Positions 39,440 through 48,425 of a stretch of DNA of 64,000 nt are shown here, piece after piece. This DNA is from Paenibacillus sp. FSL R5-0490 (GTDB taxonomy: Bacteria; Bacillota; Bacilli; Bacillales; Cytobacillaceae), in NCBI RefSeq assembly GCF_001956215.1, contig NZ_MRTQ01000002.1, forward strand, positions 62,001 through 126,000. The letters run 5' to 3'. The notes below the pieces were generated by a model, which saw nothing but the letters and a program-made list of their open reading frames with translations, was not told where the DNA came from and made no database searches. Every line of letters begins with the position of its first letter. Within the stretch, counting starts at the first letter, position 1. The position numbers were made by a program, and so were the translations under genes.

Positions 39440-40611
39440 TGGATGATATTCAGTTCCTTCAGCATCTGCTCCAAATTGACAGCTCCAATCCGCCCGGAAA
39501 CGAACATTTAGTGACTGAAGCTTTTATTAACAGATGCAAGCAAAATGGTCTGCCGTTTAAAGTGACCATACTTGATGAAACTCGAAGCAATTTTGAAGTT
39601 ACGCTTCCAGGAAAAAGCGGTAAACAGCTATTCTTATGCGGTCATATGGATACAGTTTCACCTGGAACAGGAGAATGGGTTTACTCCCCTTTTTCAGGGG
39701 AAATCGCAAATGGCCGGATTTATGGCAGAGGAGCTTCTGATATGAAAAGCGGCCTTGCAGCAATGTTCCTGGCTTTGGAGGAGCTGTATCTTTCAAATAC
39801 TGTTCCTCCAGCAGATGTTACCTTTTTGGCAACAGCGGGGGAAGAAGTCGACAGCTGCGGTGCCAGGACTTTTTTAAAAGAAAATGATGGCCGAAAAATT
39901 GATGCACTTGTCATTGCCGAACCGACAAATGAAAAAATTGTGATTGGACATAAGGGAGCCCTTTGGCTTGAGATTACAGCTTATGGAAAAACCTCTCACG
40001 GTTCCATGCCGGAACAGGGAATCAATGCAGTCGATCATATGCTGAAAATTATCCGGGTATTGGATGAAATGAAAATTGAATGGAAGACAGAAAAGAAGCC
40101 CCTCGGACAAAGCAGCCTGGCTGTTACCATGATTGAAGGCGGAGTGCAGACCAATGTCATTCCGGATAAATGCAGCATCAGAGCAGATATTAGAACAGTT
40201 CCCCCTCAATCTCATTCCCATTTTATAAAAAAGCTAAAATCCAAACTGGATGTTCTATTGGATCAGGGCGATATTTATAAATACAATGTTGAAACTCTTC
40301 TTGACCGTCCATCTATTTTAACTGATCCAGCTCGGGACATTATTCAAATTGCGCAGATGGTAAAGGGCGAATCGGAAGCGGACCATTACGGGGTGTCCTA
40401 CTATACAGATGGTGCCGTACTTAATCCAAGGAGTGAAATTCCTACCTTGATTTACGGCCCAGGTGATGAAAAGCTGGCGCATCAGCCAAATGAGTGGGTT
40501 AGTCTGGCGGCATATCAGCGCTCCATTCAATTTTACAGACAGCTTATTATGTCATATGGAAACCTGGAGCCGTCAGAAGTCAGTCCGATGCAAGGGGGAG
40601 AAAGAAAATGA
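39439..40611 (+). CDS. M20 family metallohydrolase (ArgE/DapE-like deacylase)
   Basis: A 390-residue zinc amidohydrolase. Zinc and catalytic motifs are LCGHMDTVSPG (~72-82), GRGASDMKSG (~96-105) and the catalytic Glu in AGEEVDS (~134); the dimerisation domain follows and the late LIYGPGDEKLAHQPNEW carries the last His. Family members cleave N-acyl, N-formyl or N-carbamoyl amino acids. In this operon the natural candidate is an N-substituted glycine from imidazolone breakdown. The gene overlaps both neighbours (TAATG, ATGA), so expression is tightly coupled. Confidence 0.85.
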   Translation: MDDIQFLQHLLQIDSSNPPGNEHLVTEAFINRCKQNGLPFKVTILDETRSNFEVTLPGKSGKQLFLCGHMDTVSPGTGEWVYSPFSGEIANGRIYGRGASDMKSGLAAMFLALEELYLSNTVPPADVTFLATAGEEVDSCGARTFLKENDGRKIDALVIAEPTNEKIVIGHKGALWLEITAYGKTSHGSMPEQGINAVDHMLKIIRVLDEMKIEWKTEKKPLGQSSLAVTMIEGGVQTNVIPDKCSIRADIRTVPPQSHSHFIKKLKSKLDVLLDQGDIYKYNVETLLDRPSILTDPARDIIQIAQMVKGESEADHYGVSYYTDGAVLNPRSEIPTLIYGPGDEKLAHQPNEWVSLAAYQRSIQFYRQLIMSYGNLEPSEVSPMQGGERK

Positions 40612-41945
40612 GCAGTATTCTGATAAAAAACGCTGAAATTATTACAATGAATGCAGCTGAAGAAATCATTTTCGGAGACTTATATATTGTAGATGACCGC
40701 ATTGCCGAAATTGGACAGAATTTAACACATAAAGCGGATAAAGTAATCGATGCCAGCGGAAAGACGGTCATTCCGGGATTTATTCAGACACATATCCATC
40801 TGTGCCAGACATTATTCCGCGGGCAGGCTGATGATTTGGAGCTTCTTGATTGGCTGAAGCAGAAGATCTGGCCGCTTGAGGCTTCGCATGATGAAGAGTC
40901 CATCTATTATTCTGCTATGCTCGGAATTGGCGAATTGCTCCAGAGCGGAACAACAACTGTAGTGGACATGGAAACCGTTAATCATACTGAATATGCCTTT
41001 CAGGCCATTGCCGAAAGCGGCATACGGGCACTTGCCGGAAAGGTCATGATGGATAAAGGGGATGAGGTCCCTGTTCCGTTAAGAGAAAATACTTCCAAAT
41101 CCATCCAGCAAAGCGTGGATCTCCTTGAAAGATGGCACAATCGTGATAACGGACGAATACAATATGCCTTCTGTCCCCGATTTGTCGTTTCCTGCACAGA
41201 GGAATTGCTGACAAATGTCAGGGATCTCTCTGCACAATACAACGTAAGGGTCCATACTCATGCATCGGAAAATGCCAATGAAATTCTCCTTGTTGAAAGA
41301 GAACTGGGCATGCGGAATGTAGTCTACCTGGACAGCATTGGGCTTGCCAATGAAAGGCTTATACTGGCACACTGTGTTTGGCTAAATGAAGAAGAAAAAA
41401 GAATCATTAAAGAGCGGGGTGTAAAGGTCAGCCATTGTCCGGGATCCAATCTGAAGCTGGCATCTGGTGTGGCAGAGATTCCTTCCTTATTGGATCAGCA
41501 GGCTTTTGTCAGCCTGGGAGCAGATGGAGCTCCATGCAATAACAATCTGGATATGTTTAATGAAATGAGGTTGGCTGCAATCATTCAGAAGCCTGTACAC
41601 GGCCCAACTGCAATGAATGCGAGAACTGTCTTCAGAATGGCGACGATCGGCGGAGCTAAGGCAGTTGGAATGGAACAGGAAATCGGAAGTCTGGAGCCCG
41701 GAAAGAAAGCAGACCTTGCTATCCTTAATCTGAATGATTTTCATGTGTATCCGTCTTTTGATATCGATACCATCTCGAGAATTGTCTATTCAGCCACTCG
41801 TGCAGACGTAGAATCCACCATTGTTAACGGGAAAATGGTGATGGAAAAACGGAAGCTGAAAACAGTTGATAAAGAAATGGTTTTAAAAGAAGCGAACACT
41901 AGCATAAAGAGGCTGCTCAAAAGATTAGAGACAGCAGTTTATTAA
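40608..41945 (+). CDS. Amidohydrolase (guanine / 8-oxoguanine / 5'-deoxyadenosine deaminase-like)
   Basis: A 445-residue member of the ATZ/TRZ/SsnA/guanine-deaminase group. Metal ligands: TH-x-H in GFIQTHIHLCQTLFRG (~57-72), HASEN (~217), HCVW (~256) and Asp in ADGAPCNNN (~303). Relatives deaminate guanine, 8-oxoguanine, 5'-deoxyadenosine or S-adenosylhomocysteine. As the last gene of the purine operon, guanine deamination to xanthine is the simplest role, and no other guanine deaminase is present here; deamination of 4-aminoimidazole is the alternative. It overlaps the M20 gene as ATGA and ends at a strong terminator. Confidence 0.83.
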   Translation: MSSILIKNAEIITMNAAEEIIFGDLYIVDDRIAEIGQNLTHKADKVIDASGKTVIPGFIQTHIHLCQTLFRGQADDLELLDWLKQKIWPLEASHDEESIYYSAMLGIGELLQSGTTTVVDMETVNHTEYAFQAIAESGIRALAGKVMMDKGDEVPVPLRENTSKSIQQSVDLLERWHNRDNGRIQYAFCPRFVVSCTEELLTNVRDLSAQYNVRVHTHASENANEILLVERELGMRNVVYLDSIGLANERLILAHCVWLNEEEKRIIKERGVKVSHCPGSNLKLASGVAEIPSLLDQQAFVSLGADGAPCNNNLDMFNEMRLAAIIQKPVHGPTAMNARTVFRMATIGGAKAVGMEQEIGSLEPGKKADLAILNLNDFHVYPSFDIDTISRIVYSATRADVESTIVNGKMVMEKRKLKTVDKEMVLKEANTSIKRLLKRLETAVY

Positions 41946-41954
41946 TCTTCTAAT

Positions 41955-41987
41955 TCGGCTGAAAGCAAATCAGCCGGGTTTTTTTAT
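41955..41987 (+). terminator. Terminator of the BMC/purine operon
   Basis: Stem CGGCTGA / TCAGCCG followed by GGTTTTTTT. It marks the right end of the purine island. Confidence 0.85.
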
Positions 41988-42016
41988 GGTAAAATATAGT
42001 AAAGGGGTGTGATGTT

Positions 42017-42877
42017 TTGAAAGCTGAAATTTTAGACCATGCAAATCTCATGCAGGCATCTGAGTTTATTGCAGAAATGAACGCCTTGCCAGAGTGTCAT
42101 ATAGGGTATTTGGGGACCAGCCAAAACGATATTTTTCAAAGTCTGGAAGAAATGAATCATGATGCCGAATCAGCTGCGTTTATTGTCCGGGAGGGTGATG
42201 CTCTTGCTGGTTTTCTGGGTATAGATGCAGATCTTTATAAAGGGACAGCTGAGTTATGGGGACCTTTTGTACAGAAAAAGGAACTTATGAGAATATTATG
42301 GGAAAAAGCACTCCATTATTTTGAAGGAAAGCTGGATACATACTATTTATTTGCTGATACATCCAACCAAGCTGCAGCCGAATTTGCATCCAAAAATGGA
42401 TTCAGGCTGCAATCGGCTCAAACATACATGGAACTGAAAGAACATTCAAGCAATGGTTTAAGAAAGGTCAGTTTATTGCCCATTCAACGCCATAGAGAAT
42501 TTATTCATTTGCATGATACTGTGTTTCCTCATACATATTATTCAGGGAAAGAGATTATCGAAAAAATGAATGCTGATCAAAAAGTCTATACATCCGATGA
42601 TGCGGATGGATTAAATGGCTATTTATATGCAGAATACAATCGTGAAGAAAAAGAAGGAAGCATTGAATTCATTGGTGTGAATCCCAGTAAGCGCAAGATT
42701 GGGATTGGACTGAATTTGCTGGAAATGGCGGTTCATGATCTTTTTGTAAATAGTGGTGCCGAAAGCATAAAGCTTTGTGCAGGGACAGCAAACGGGAAAG
42801 CGCTGTCTATTTATAAAAAAGCAGGGTTTACAGTTGAGAGGTCATTGAATTTTTATAAGCTCGATATTCGGGAATAA
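42017..42877 (+). CDS. GNAT acetyltransferase-like protein with two GNAT halves
   Basis: A 286-residue protein with two GNAT-like halves. The C-terminal half carries the acetyl-CoA motif GVNPSKRKIGIGLNLLEMA (R-x-x-G-x-G type at ~228) and the family's YKKAGF near 273. The N-terminal half (1-130) is degenerate. The acceptor is unknown. TTG at 42017 follows AAAGGGGTG, and an extended -10 (TGGTAAAAT at 41986) lies at the edge of the previous terminator. It stands between the purine island and yneT. Confidence 0.75.
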   Translation: MKAEILDHANLMQASEFIAEMNALPECHIGYLGTSQNDIFQSLEEMNHDAESAAFIVREGDALAGFLGIDADLYKGTAELWGPFVQKKELMRILWEKALHYFEGKLDTYYLFADTSNQAAAEFASKNGFRLQSAQTYMELKEHSSNGLRKVSLLPIQRHREFIHLHDTVFPHTYYSGKEIIEKMNADQKVYTSDDADGLNGYLYAEYNREEKEGSIEFIGVNPSKRKIGIGLNLLEMAVHDLFVNSGAESIKLCAGTANGKALSIYKKAGFTVERSLNFYKLDIRE

Positions 42878-42949
42878 AAGCAATAAGTTAGTGTGCTCTT
42901 GTGTTTTTAGGTAAAATATAATTAACCAGATAAAATTGGAGGGAACAAA

Positions 42950-43363
42950 ATGGCTATTGAAAACCCAAGCAGGGACGAAATCGGTGTCCTCTTAAAAAAG
43001 GCAAAGCGGATAGCTGTTGTAGGATTAAGCGGAAATCCTGATCGTACATCCTATATGGTATCAGAGGCGATGCAAAAAGCGGGCTATGAAATCATTCCGG
43101 TTAATCCGTCTGTTGATGAAGTACTTGGAGTAAAGGCAGTGCCCAGTCTTAAAGACATCGAGGGGCATGTAGATATCGTTAATGTATTCAGGCGATCTGA
43201 GTTTCTTCCGGAAATCGCGCGGGAATTTGCTGAAATAGATGCTGATATCTTCTGGGCTCAGCTCGGAGTGGCAAACCAGGAAGCATACGATTTTCTTAAA
43301 GAAAAAGGGTACACTGTCATCATGGACCGCTGCATTAAAGTTGAACATGCTCTGACAAAGTAA
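42950..43363 (+). CDS. yneT: CoA-binding domain protein YneT
   Basis: A 137-residue Rossmann-fold CoA_binding protein: IAVVGLSGNPDRTSYMV (nucleotide loop ~20), GYEIIPVNP, VDIVNVFRRSE and the C-terminal MDRCIKVEH cysteine segment are standard for the YneT/YccU family. It binds CoA; the physiological role is not settled. In B. subtilis it lies between plsY and parE, so this gene marks where the conserved order resumes. ATG at 42950 follows GGAGGGAAC. Confidence 0.87.
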   Translation: MAIENPSRDEIGVLLKKAKRIAVVGLSGNPDRTSYMVSEAMQKAGYEIIPVNPSVDEVLGVKAVPSLKDIEGHVDIVNVFRRSEFLPEIAREFAEIDADIFWAQLGVANQEAYDFLKEKGYTVIMDRCIKVEHALTK

Positions 43364-43367
43364 GCTA

Positions 43368-43405
43368 AAGCATGAGGTCTATATAAGATCTCATGTTTTT
43401 TATTT
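43368..43405 (+). terminator. yneT terminator
   Basis: Stem AGCATGAG / CTCATGTT with a long loop and TTTTTTATTTTTTA tail. Confidence 0.7.
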
Positions 43406-43552
43406 TTTATAGAATCCCTGTAAATAAAGGGTTCGTGTAACGGAAATAATCATGATAAATCTCTTAAATCTTAAGATCTTATTTGCCAAAACCAAATAAA
43501 TAGATAAAATAAAGCATAGACCATCCTAATTTATATGGTAAAATATAAGTAT

Positions 43553-43566
43553 AGAACACCTGTTCG
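43553..43566. promoter_or_regulatory. LexA (DinR) box upstream of parE
   Basis: AGAACACCTGTTCG matches the Bacillus LexA consensus CGAAC-N4-GTTCG at 9 of 10 fixed positions. It lies just after a -10-like TGGTAAAAT/TATAAG region and ~110 bp before the parE start. parEC is a known SOS target in B. subtilis, which supports the call. Confidence 0.65.
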
Positions 43567-43677
43567 AACGTTGTTTTTTCACAATGAAAATTGGCCGTAC
43601 AGCCGAATTCTTATGGGGTGTTCCAATGCCGTGTTTTCAGCGGCAAGTGTTTTGCAGGAAATGAAAGGGGTATGTTC

Positions 43678-45660
43678 GTGGCAAGAAATCAGGAAGCTTT
43701 TGACTACAATGATGATGCCATACAGGTACTCGAAGGGCTTGAAGCGGTTAGAAAACGCCCTGGGATGTACATTGGAAGTACGGATGCAAGGGGTTTGCAC
43801 CATCTTGTATATGAGATTGTCGATAATGCTGTCGATGAGGCATTGGCAGGTTACGGGGATCATATCATTGTCAGAATACATAAAGATAATTCTATTAGTG
43901 TACAAGATAAAGGACGCGGAATGCCTACAGGTATGCACAGAATGGGCAAGCCGACTCCAGAAGTCATATTAACTGTCCTTCATGCCGGGGGAAAGTTTGG
44001 CCAGGGAGGCTATAAGACAAGCGGCGGGCTTCATGGTGTTGGTGCATCTGTCGTCAACGCCCTTTCCGAATGGCTTGTGGTTAAAATTAAACGTGACGGC
44101 TTTGTATATGAACAGCGTTTCGAGCTGGGCGGCAAGCCGGTGACCACATTGGAAAAGATCGGCAAGACAAATCAATCAGGGACCACCATTCACTTTAAGC
44201 CGGATCCGTCGATTTTCTCGACAACCACCTATAATTACGAAACGCTTTGTGAGCGTCTTCGTGAATCTGCTTTCCTTCTAAAAGGAATGAAAATAGAAAT
44301 CATAGATGAGCGTAATGATTTTCATGACGTTTTTCACTATGAAAACGGCATAGAAGCATTTGTAGAATATTTAAATGAAGAAAAGGATGTTCTGCACCCT
44401 GTCGTAAGCTTTGAAGGCGAAAGCAATGCAATTGAAGTGGATTTTGCTTTTCAATTCAATGATGGGTACTCGGAAAATGTTCTTTCATTCGTCAACAATG
44501 TCCGCACAAAGGACGGCGGTACGCATGAGGCAGGGAGTAAAACTGCGATGACTAGGGCTTTTAATGAATATGCCCGCAAAGTGAATCTTCTGAAGGAAAA
44601 AGATAAAAACCTGGATGGAGCGGATCTGCGTGAAGGATTCACGGCGATCATCTCTGTTCGTGTTCCTGAGGAGCTTCTGCAGTTTGAGGGACAGACGAAA
44701 GGCAAGCTGGGGACCAGTGAAGCACGTTCTGCTGTCGATTCAGTTGTTTCCGAGCATTTATCTTATTTCCTTGAAGAAAACCCTGAGACAAGCTCTCTGT
44801 TAATTAAAAAGGCGATAAAAGCTTTCCAGGCAAGAGAAGCGGCCCGCAAAGCACGTGAGGAAGCAAGAAGCGGGAAAAAGCGGAAAAAATCGGAAGCAAT
44901 GCTTTCGGGAAAACTGACTCCGGCCCAATCGCGGAACCCTCAAAGAAATGAATTATATCTGGTTGAGGGTGATTCTGCCGGAGGGTCAGCCAAACAGGGC
45001 CGGGACAGGCGTTTTCAGGCTGTGCTTCCGCTTAGAGGTAAAGTAATCAATACAGAAAAAGCAAAGCTTGCGGATATCTTTAAAAATGAAGAAATCAATA
45101 CCATTATCCATGCCGTTGGGGCAGGTGTTGGCGCGGATTTTAATCTGGATGATGTCAACTATGATAAGGTAATCATCATGACAGATGCCGACACTGATGG
45201 AGCGCATATCCAGGTCCTTTTGCTCACGTTCTTTTACAGGTATATGAAACCGCTGCTTGAAGCGGGAAAGGTATTCATTGCGCTGCCTCCTTTATATAAA
45301 GTCAGCAGAGGGTCAGGCAAAAAAGAAGTGATTGAGTATGCATGGAGTGATGATGACCTTCAGGATACCATTAAAAAGGTGGGTAAAGGCTACATGCTCC
45401 AGCGTTACAAAGGGCTCGGGGAAATGAACGCCGACCAGCTGTGGGAGACAACTATGGATCCGGAGTCGCGCACATTGATCCGCGTTAAAATTGATGATGC
45501 AGCCAGAGCTGAACGCCGTGTGACCACCTTGATGGGCGATAAGGTTGAACCCCGCCGCAAATGGATTGAATCGAATGTGGCATTCGGCCTTGAAGAAGAT
45601 GGAAGCATACTTGAAAATGAAAATATTTCAGTACTAGAGGAGGAGGGTGTTGACTCATGA
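43678..45660 (+). CDS. parE: DNA topoisomerase IV subunit B
   Basis: A 660-residue ATPase subunit of topoisomerase IV, which decatenates daughter chromosomes. It has a GHKL ATPase ([36 protein letters not shown]), a transducer domain and the TOPRIM domain ([27 protein letters not shown]). GTG at 43678 is chosen because AAAGGGG lies 7 nt upstream and MARNQ aligns with B. subtilis ParE; ATG at 43672 is too close to the RBS. It overlaps parC as ATGA. A LexA box precedes it. Confidence 0.96.
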   Translation: MARNQEAFDYNDDAIQVLEGLEAVRKRPGMYIGSTDARGLHHLVYEIVDNAVDEALAGYGDHIIVRIHKDNSISVQDKGRGMPTGMHRMGKPTPEVILTVLHAGGKFGQGGYKTSGGLHGVGASVVNALSEWLVVKIKRDGFVYEQRFELGGKPVTTLEKIGKTNQSGTTIHFKPDPSIFSTTTYNYETLCERLRESAFLLKGMKIEIIDERNDFHDVFHYENGIEAFVEYLNEEKDVLHPVVSFEGESNAIEVDFAFQFNDGYSENVLSFVNNVRTKDGGTHEAGSKTAMTRAFNEYARKVNLLKEKDKNLDGADLREGFTAIISVRVPEELLQFEGQTKGKLGTSEARSAVDSVVSEHLSYFLEENPETSSLLIKKAIKAFQAREAARKAREEARSGKKRKKSEAMLSGKLTPAQSRNPQRNELYLVEGDSAGGSAKQGRDRRFQAVLPLRGKVINTEKAKLADIFKNEEINTIIHAVGAGVGADFNLDDVNYDKVIIMTDADTDGAHIQVLLLTFFYRYMKPLLEAGKVFIALPPLYKVSRGSGKKEVIEYAWSDDDLQDTIKKVGKGYMLQRYKGLGEMNADQLWETTMDPESRTLIRVKIDDAARAERRVTTLMGDKVEPRRKWIESNVAFGLEEDGSILENENISVLEEEGVDS

Positions 45661-48101
45661 GTTCTGCTGAAAAATTCCGGGACCTTCCTCTTGAAGATGT
45701 ATTAGGCGACCGCTTTGGGCGTTATAGTAAATATATTATTCAGGATCGTGCCCTTCCTGATGCACGTGATGGGCTAAAGCCCGTTCAAAGACGGATTCTT
45801 TATGCCATGCACGTAGAAGGAAACACACATGAAAAGGGCTTTAGAAAGTCCGCTAAAACAGTCGGGAATGTAATCGGCAATTATCATCCGCATGGCGATA
45901 CTTCAGTTTATGACGCGATGGTGCGGATGAGCCAGGATTGGAAGGTCCGTAACCTTCTTGTGGAAATGCACGGAAATAATGGGAGCATCGATGGAGATCC
46001 CCCGGCAGCCATGCGTTATACAGAAGCCCGTTTATCTCCCCTTTCTTCCGAATTGCTGAGAGATATTGAGAAAAGAACCGTTGAATTCATCCCGAACTTT
46101 GATGACACGTCCAGTGAGCCAACCGTTTTGCCGGCAGTTTATCCGAATTTGCTTGTCAATGGCTCAACAGGCATCTCTGCGGGGTATGCAACTGATATTC
46201 CGCCCCATCACCTAAATGAGATTATTGATGGTGTTATTTTACGGATGGATAAGCCTGATTGTTCCATAGATGATCTGATGGAGCATATCAAAGGTCCGGA
46301 TTTCCCTACAGGAGGCATAATCCAGGGAGTCGATGGAATAAAAAAGGCTTATGAAACAGGAAGAGGCAAAATCATTGTCCGCGGAAAGGCTGAATTTGAG
46401 GATTTGCGCGGAGGAAAAAAACAGATCGTCATCACTGAGATTCCTTATGAAGTGAATAAAGCAAATCTGGTCAAGAAGATTGATGAGTTCCGCCTTGACC
46501 GGAAAGTGGAAGGTATTGCTGAAGTCCGTGATGAAACAGACCGGACCGGCCTTCGCATTGTGATCGAGTTAAAAAAGGATGCAGATCCTGAAGGTGTGCT
46601 TCACTACCTGTACAAAAACAGTGACCTGCAGATCCCCTATAACTTCAATATGGTTGCCATTCATAATCGCCACCCGAAATTAATGGGGTTACGAGAGTTG
46701 CTGGATGCTTATATAGGCCATCGTAAAGAAGTCGTTACACGCAGATCCCAGTATGAGCTGCAAAAGGCCGAGGCGCGCCAGCATATCGTTGAGGGTCTCA
46801 TGAAGGCTCTGTCAATACTGGATGAAGTGATTGCAGCGATCCGCGCTTCTAAAGACAAACGGGATGCGAAAGATAATCTGATTGCCAAGTTTGAATTCAC
46901 TGAACCTCAGGCAGAAGCAATTGTTTCCCTGCAGCTATATCGCTTAACCAATACCGATATAACCGCCTTAAGAGCAGAGGCCGAGGAGCTTGCTAAGCTA
47001 ATCGGCGAGCTTAAAGCTATTCTCGAAAGCGAGAAGAAGCTGCTCTCTGTTATTAAAAAAGAGTTAAGGGATGTCAAAAAACGCTTTGCTGATGAACGCC
47101 GTACCAGAATTGAAGCGGAAATCGAGGAAATCAGGATCAATCTTGAAGTTCTGGTAGCAAGTGAAGATGTTATTGTAACGGTAACGAAGGAAGGCTATGT
47201 CAAGCGTACCAGCCAGAGATCGTTTGCCGCCTCTAACGGGCAGGATTTCGGCATGAAGGATTCAGACAGAATTATTGCCCAGCTTGATATGAATACAACC
47301 GATGTTCTCCTTGTATTTACGAATAAAGGCAACTATCTGTACTGCCCTGTTCACCAGCTGCCGGATATCCGCTGGAAAGACCTTGGTCAGCATATTGCCA
47401 ATATCATTCCGATTGACCGGAATGAATCGATTATCCGGGCAATTCCTGTAAAAGATTTTGAGACGGAAGATTATCTTCTCTTCATGACGAAGAACGGCAT
47501 GGTAAAGAAAACCGAACTGAAATCATATAAGGCACAGCGATATTCTAAACCGCTGGTTGCTGTCAATGTAAAGGGCGATGATGAAGTTCTTGACGTTTAT
47601 TTAACAGATGGCACGAAGGAAATTTTCCTTGCGACCCACCAGGGATACGGCCTTTGGTTCCATGAGGAAGAGGTCAGCATTGTAGGGGCAAGGGCTGCCG
47701 GCGTTAAAGGCATTAATCTCAAAGACGGCGACTTTGTTACAGGAGCTCAGCTTATAGAGGACCCGAAAGAGCAGGCTGTCGTGATTGTTACACAGCGCGG
47801 CTCCATGAAAAAAATGAAGCTGACTGAATTTGAACGAACCTCCCGTGCCAAGCGCGGTGTAGTGATGCTTCGTGAATTGAAATCAAACCCTCATCGTATT
47901 GTTGGGTGTGTAATTGTCCGCAGTAAAGATGACTTATACATTGAAACAGAAAAAGGGCATATAGAAGCAGTTAATGCTTCGTCAATTCGTTTTAATGACC
48001 GCTATTCAAATGGATCGTTCATCATTGACGATTCCGAAAGCGGCAAAGCAAAATGCATCTGGAAGGCTGAAGCAGAAAATGCCGTCAATGCAACTGAATA
48101 G
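45657..48101 (+). CDS. parC: DNA topoisomerase IV subunit A
   Basis: An 814-residue breakage-reunion subunit. The N-terminal winged-helix domain holds the catalytic tyrosine in [11 protein letters not shown] (Tyr ~121); [20 protein letters not shown] is the quinolone-resistance-determining region with the wild-type-like Ser/Thr (D-T-S at ~83-85). The C-terminal beta-pinwheel (from ~500) has repeated blades such as [11 protein letters not shown] and GYGLWF. It pairs with ParE, whose gene it overlaps by 4 bp. A clear terminator follows. Confidence 0.96.
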   Translation: MSSAEKFRDLPLEDVLGDRFGRYSKYIIQDRALPDARDGLKPVQRRILYAMHVEGNTHEKGFRKSAKTVGNVIGNYHPHGDTSVYDAMVRMSQDWKVRNLLVEMHGNNGSIDGDPPAAMRYTEARLSPLSSELLRDIEKRTVEFIPNFDDTSSEPTVLPAVYPNLLVNGSTGISAGYATDIPPHHLNEIIDGVILRMDKPDCSIDDLMEHIKGPDFPTGGIIQGVDGIKKAYETGRGKIIVRGKAEFEDLRGGKKQIVITEIPYEVNKANLVKKIDEFRLDRKVEGIAEVRDETDRTGLRIVIELKKDADPEGVLHYLYKNSDLQIPYNFNMVAIHNRHPKLMGLRELLDAYIGHRKEVVTRRSQYELQKAEARQHIVEGLMKALSILDEVIAAIRASKDKRDAKDNLIAKFEFTEPQAEAIVSLQLYRLTNTDITALRAEAEELAKLIGELKAILESEKKLLSVIKKELRDVKKRFADERRTRIEAEIEEIRINLEVLVASEDVIVTVTKEGYVKRTSQRSFAASNGQDFGMKDSDRIIAQLDMNTTDVLLVFTNKGNYLYCPVHQLPDIRWKDLGQHIANIIPIDRNESIIRAIPVKDFETEDYLLFMTKNGMVKKTELKSYKAQRYSKPLVAVNVKGDDEVLDVYLTDGTKEIFLATHQGYGLWFHEEEVSIVGARAAGVKGINLKDGDFVTGAQLIEDPKEQAVVIVTQRGSMKKMKLTEFERTSRAKRGVVMLRELKSNPHRIVGCVIVRSKDDLYIETEKGHIEAVNASSIRFNDRYSNGSFIIDDSESGKAKCIWKAEAENAVNATE

Positions 48102-48425
48102 AATTAACAGCCCCTGTGAATACAGGGGTTTTTTGTCTGCTGTGATATCATCTTTTAAAATAAAAACTGTATCAAAATAGTTTGAATAATGTTATTCTTT
48201 TGAAAGTTTATTTGCATAAAAAATTAATACTAGTTTAAATGGAAGCGATTAAAAATATTTCATTGCATAGTGGAAAAATCCATTCTAATCCGCTTAATAT
48301 CAAGGTTCTTGTTGCATATTCTCTCCTGCGAATGAATATTCGACTTGTCTATTAAAAATTCTTTTGATAGATTATAAGGTGTGTGTTGTTTTTGCAAGAT
48401 AATAAAAATAATTAGGGGGAATAGC
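48102..48425 (+). promoter_or_regulatory. parC-alsT intergenic region
   Basis: A 324-bp gene-free, AT-rich stretch. It contains the parC terminator, an inverted repeat CGAATGAATATTCG at 48329-48342, and AT-rich sequence that should include the alsT promoter, though no consensus pair is convincing. AGGGGGAAT before 48426 is the alsT ribosome binding site. Confidence 0.45.
48108..48134 (+). terminator. parEC terminator
   Basis: Stem CCCCTGT / ACAGGGG with 4-nt loop and six T. Confidence 0.85.
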
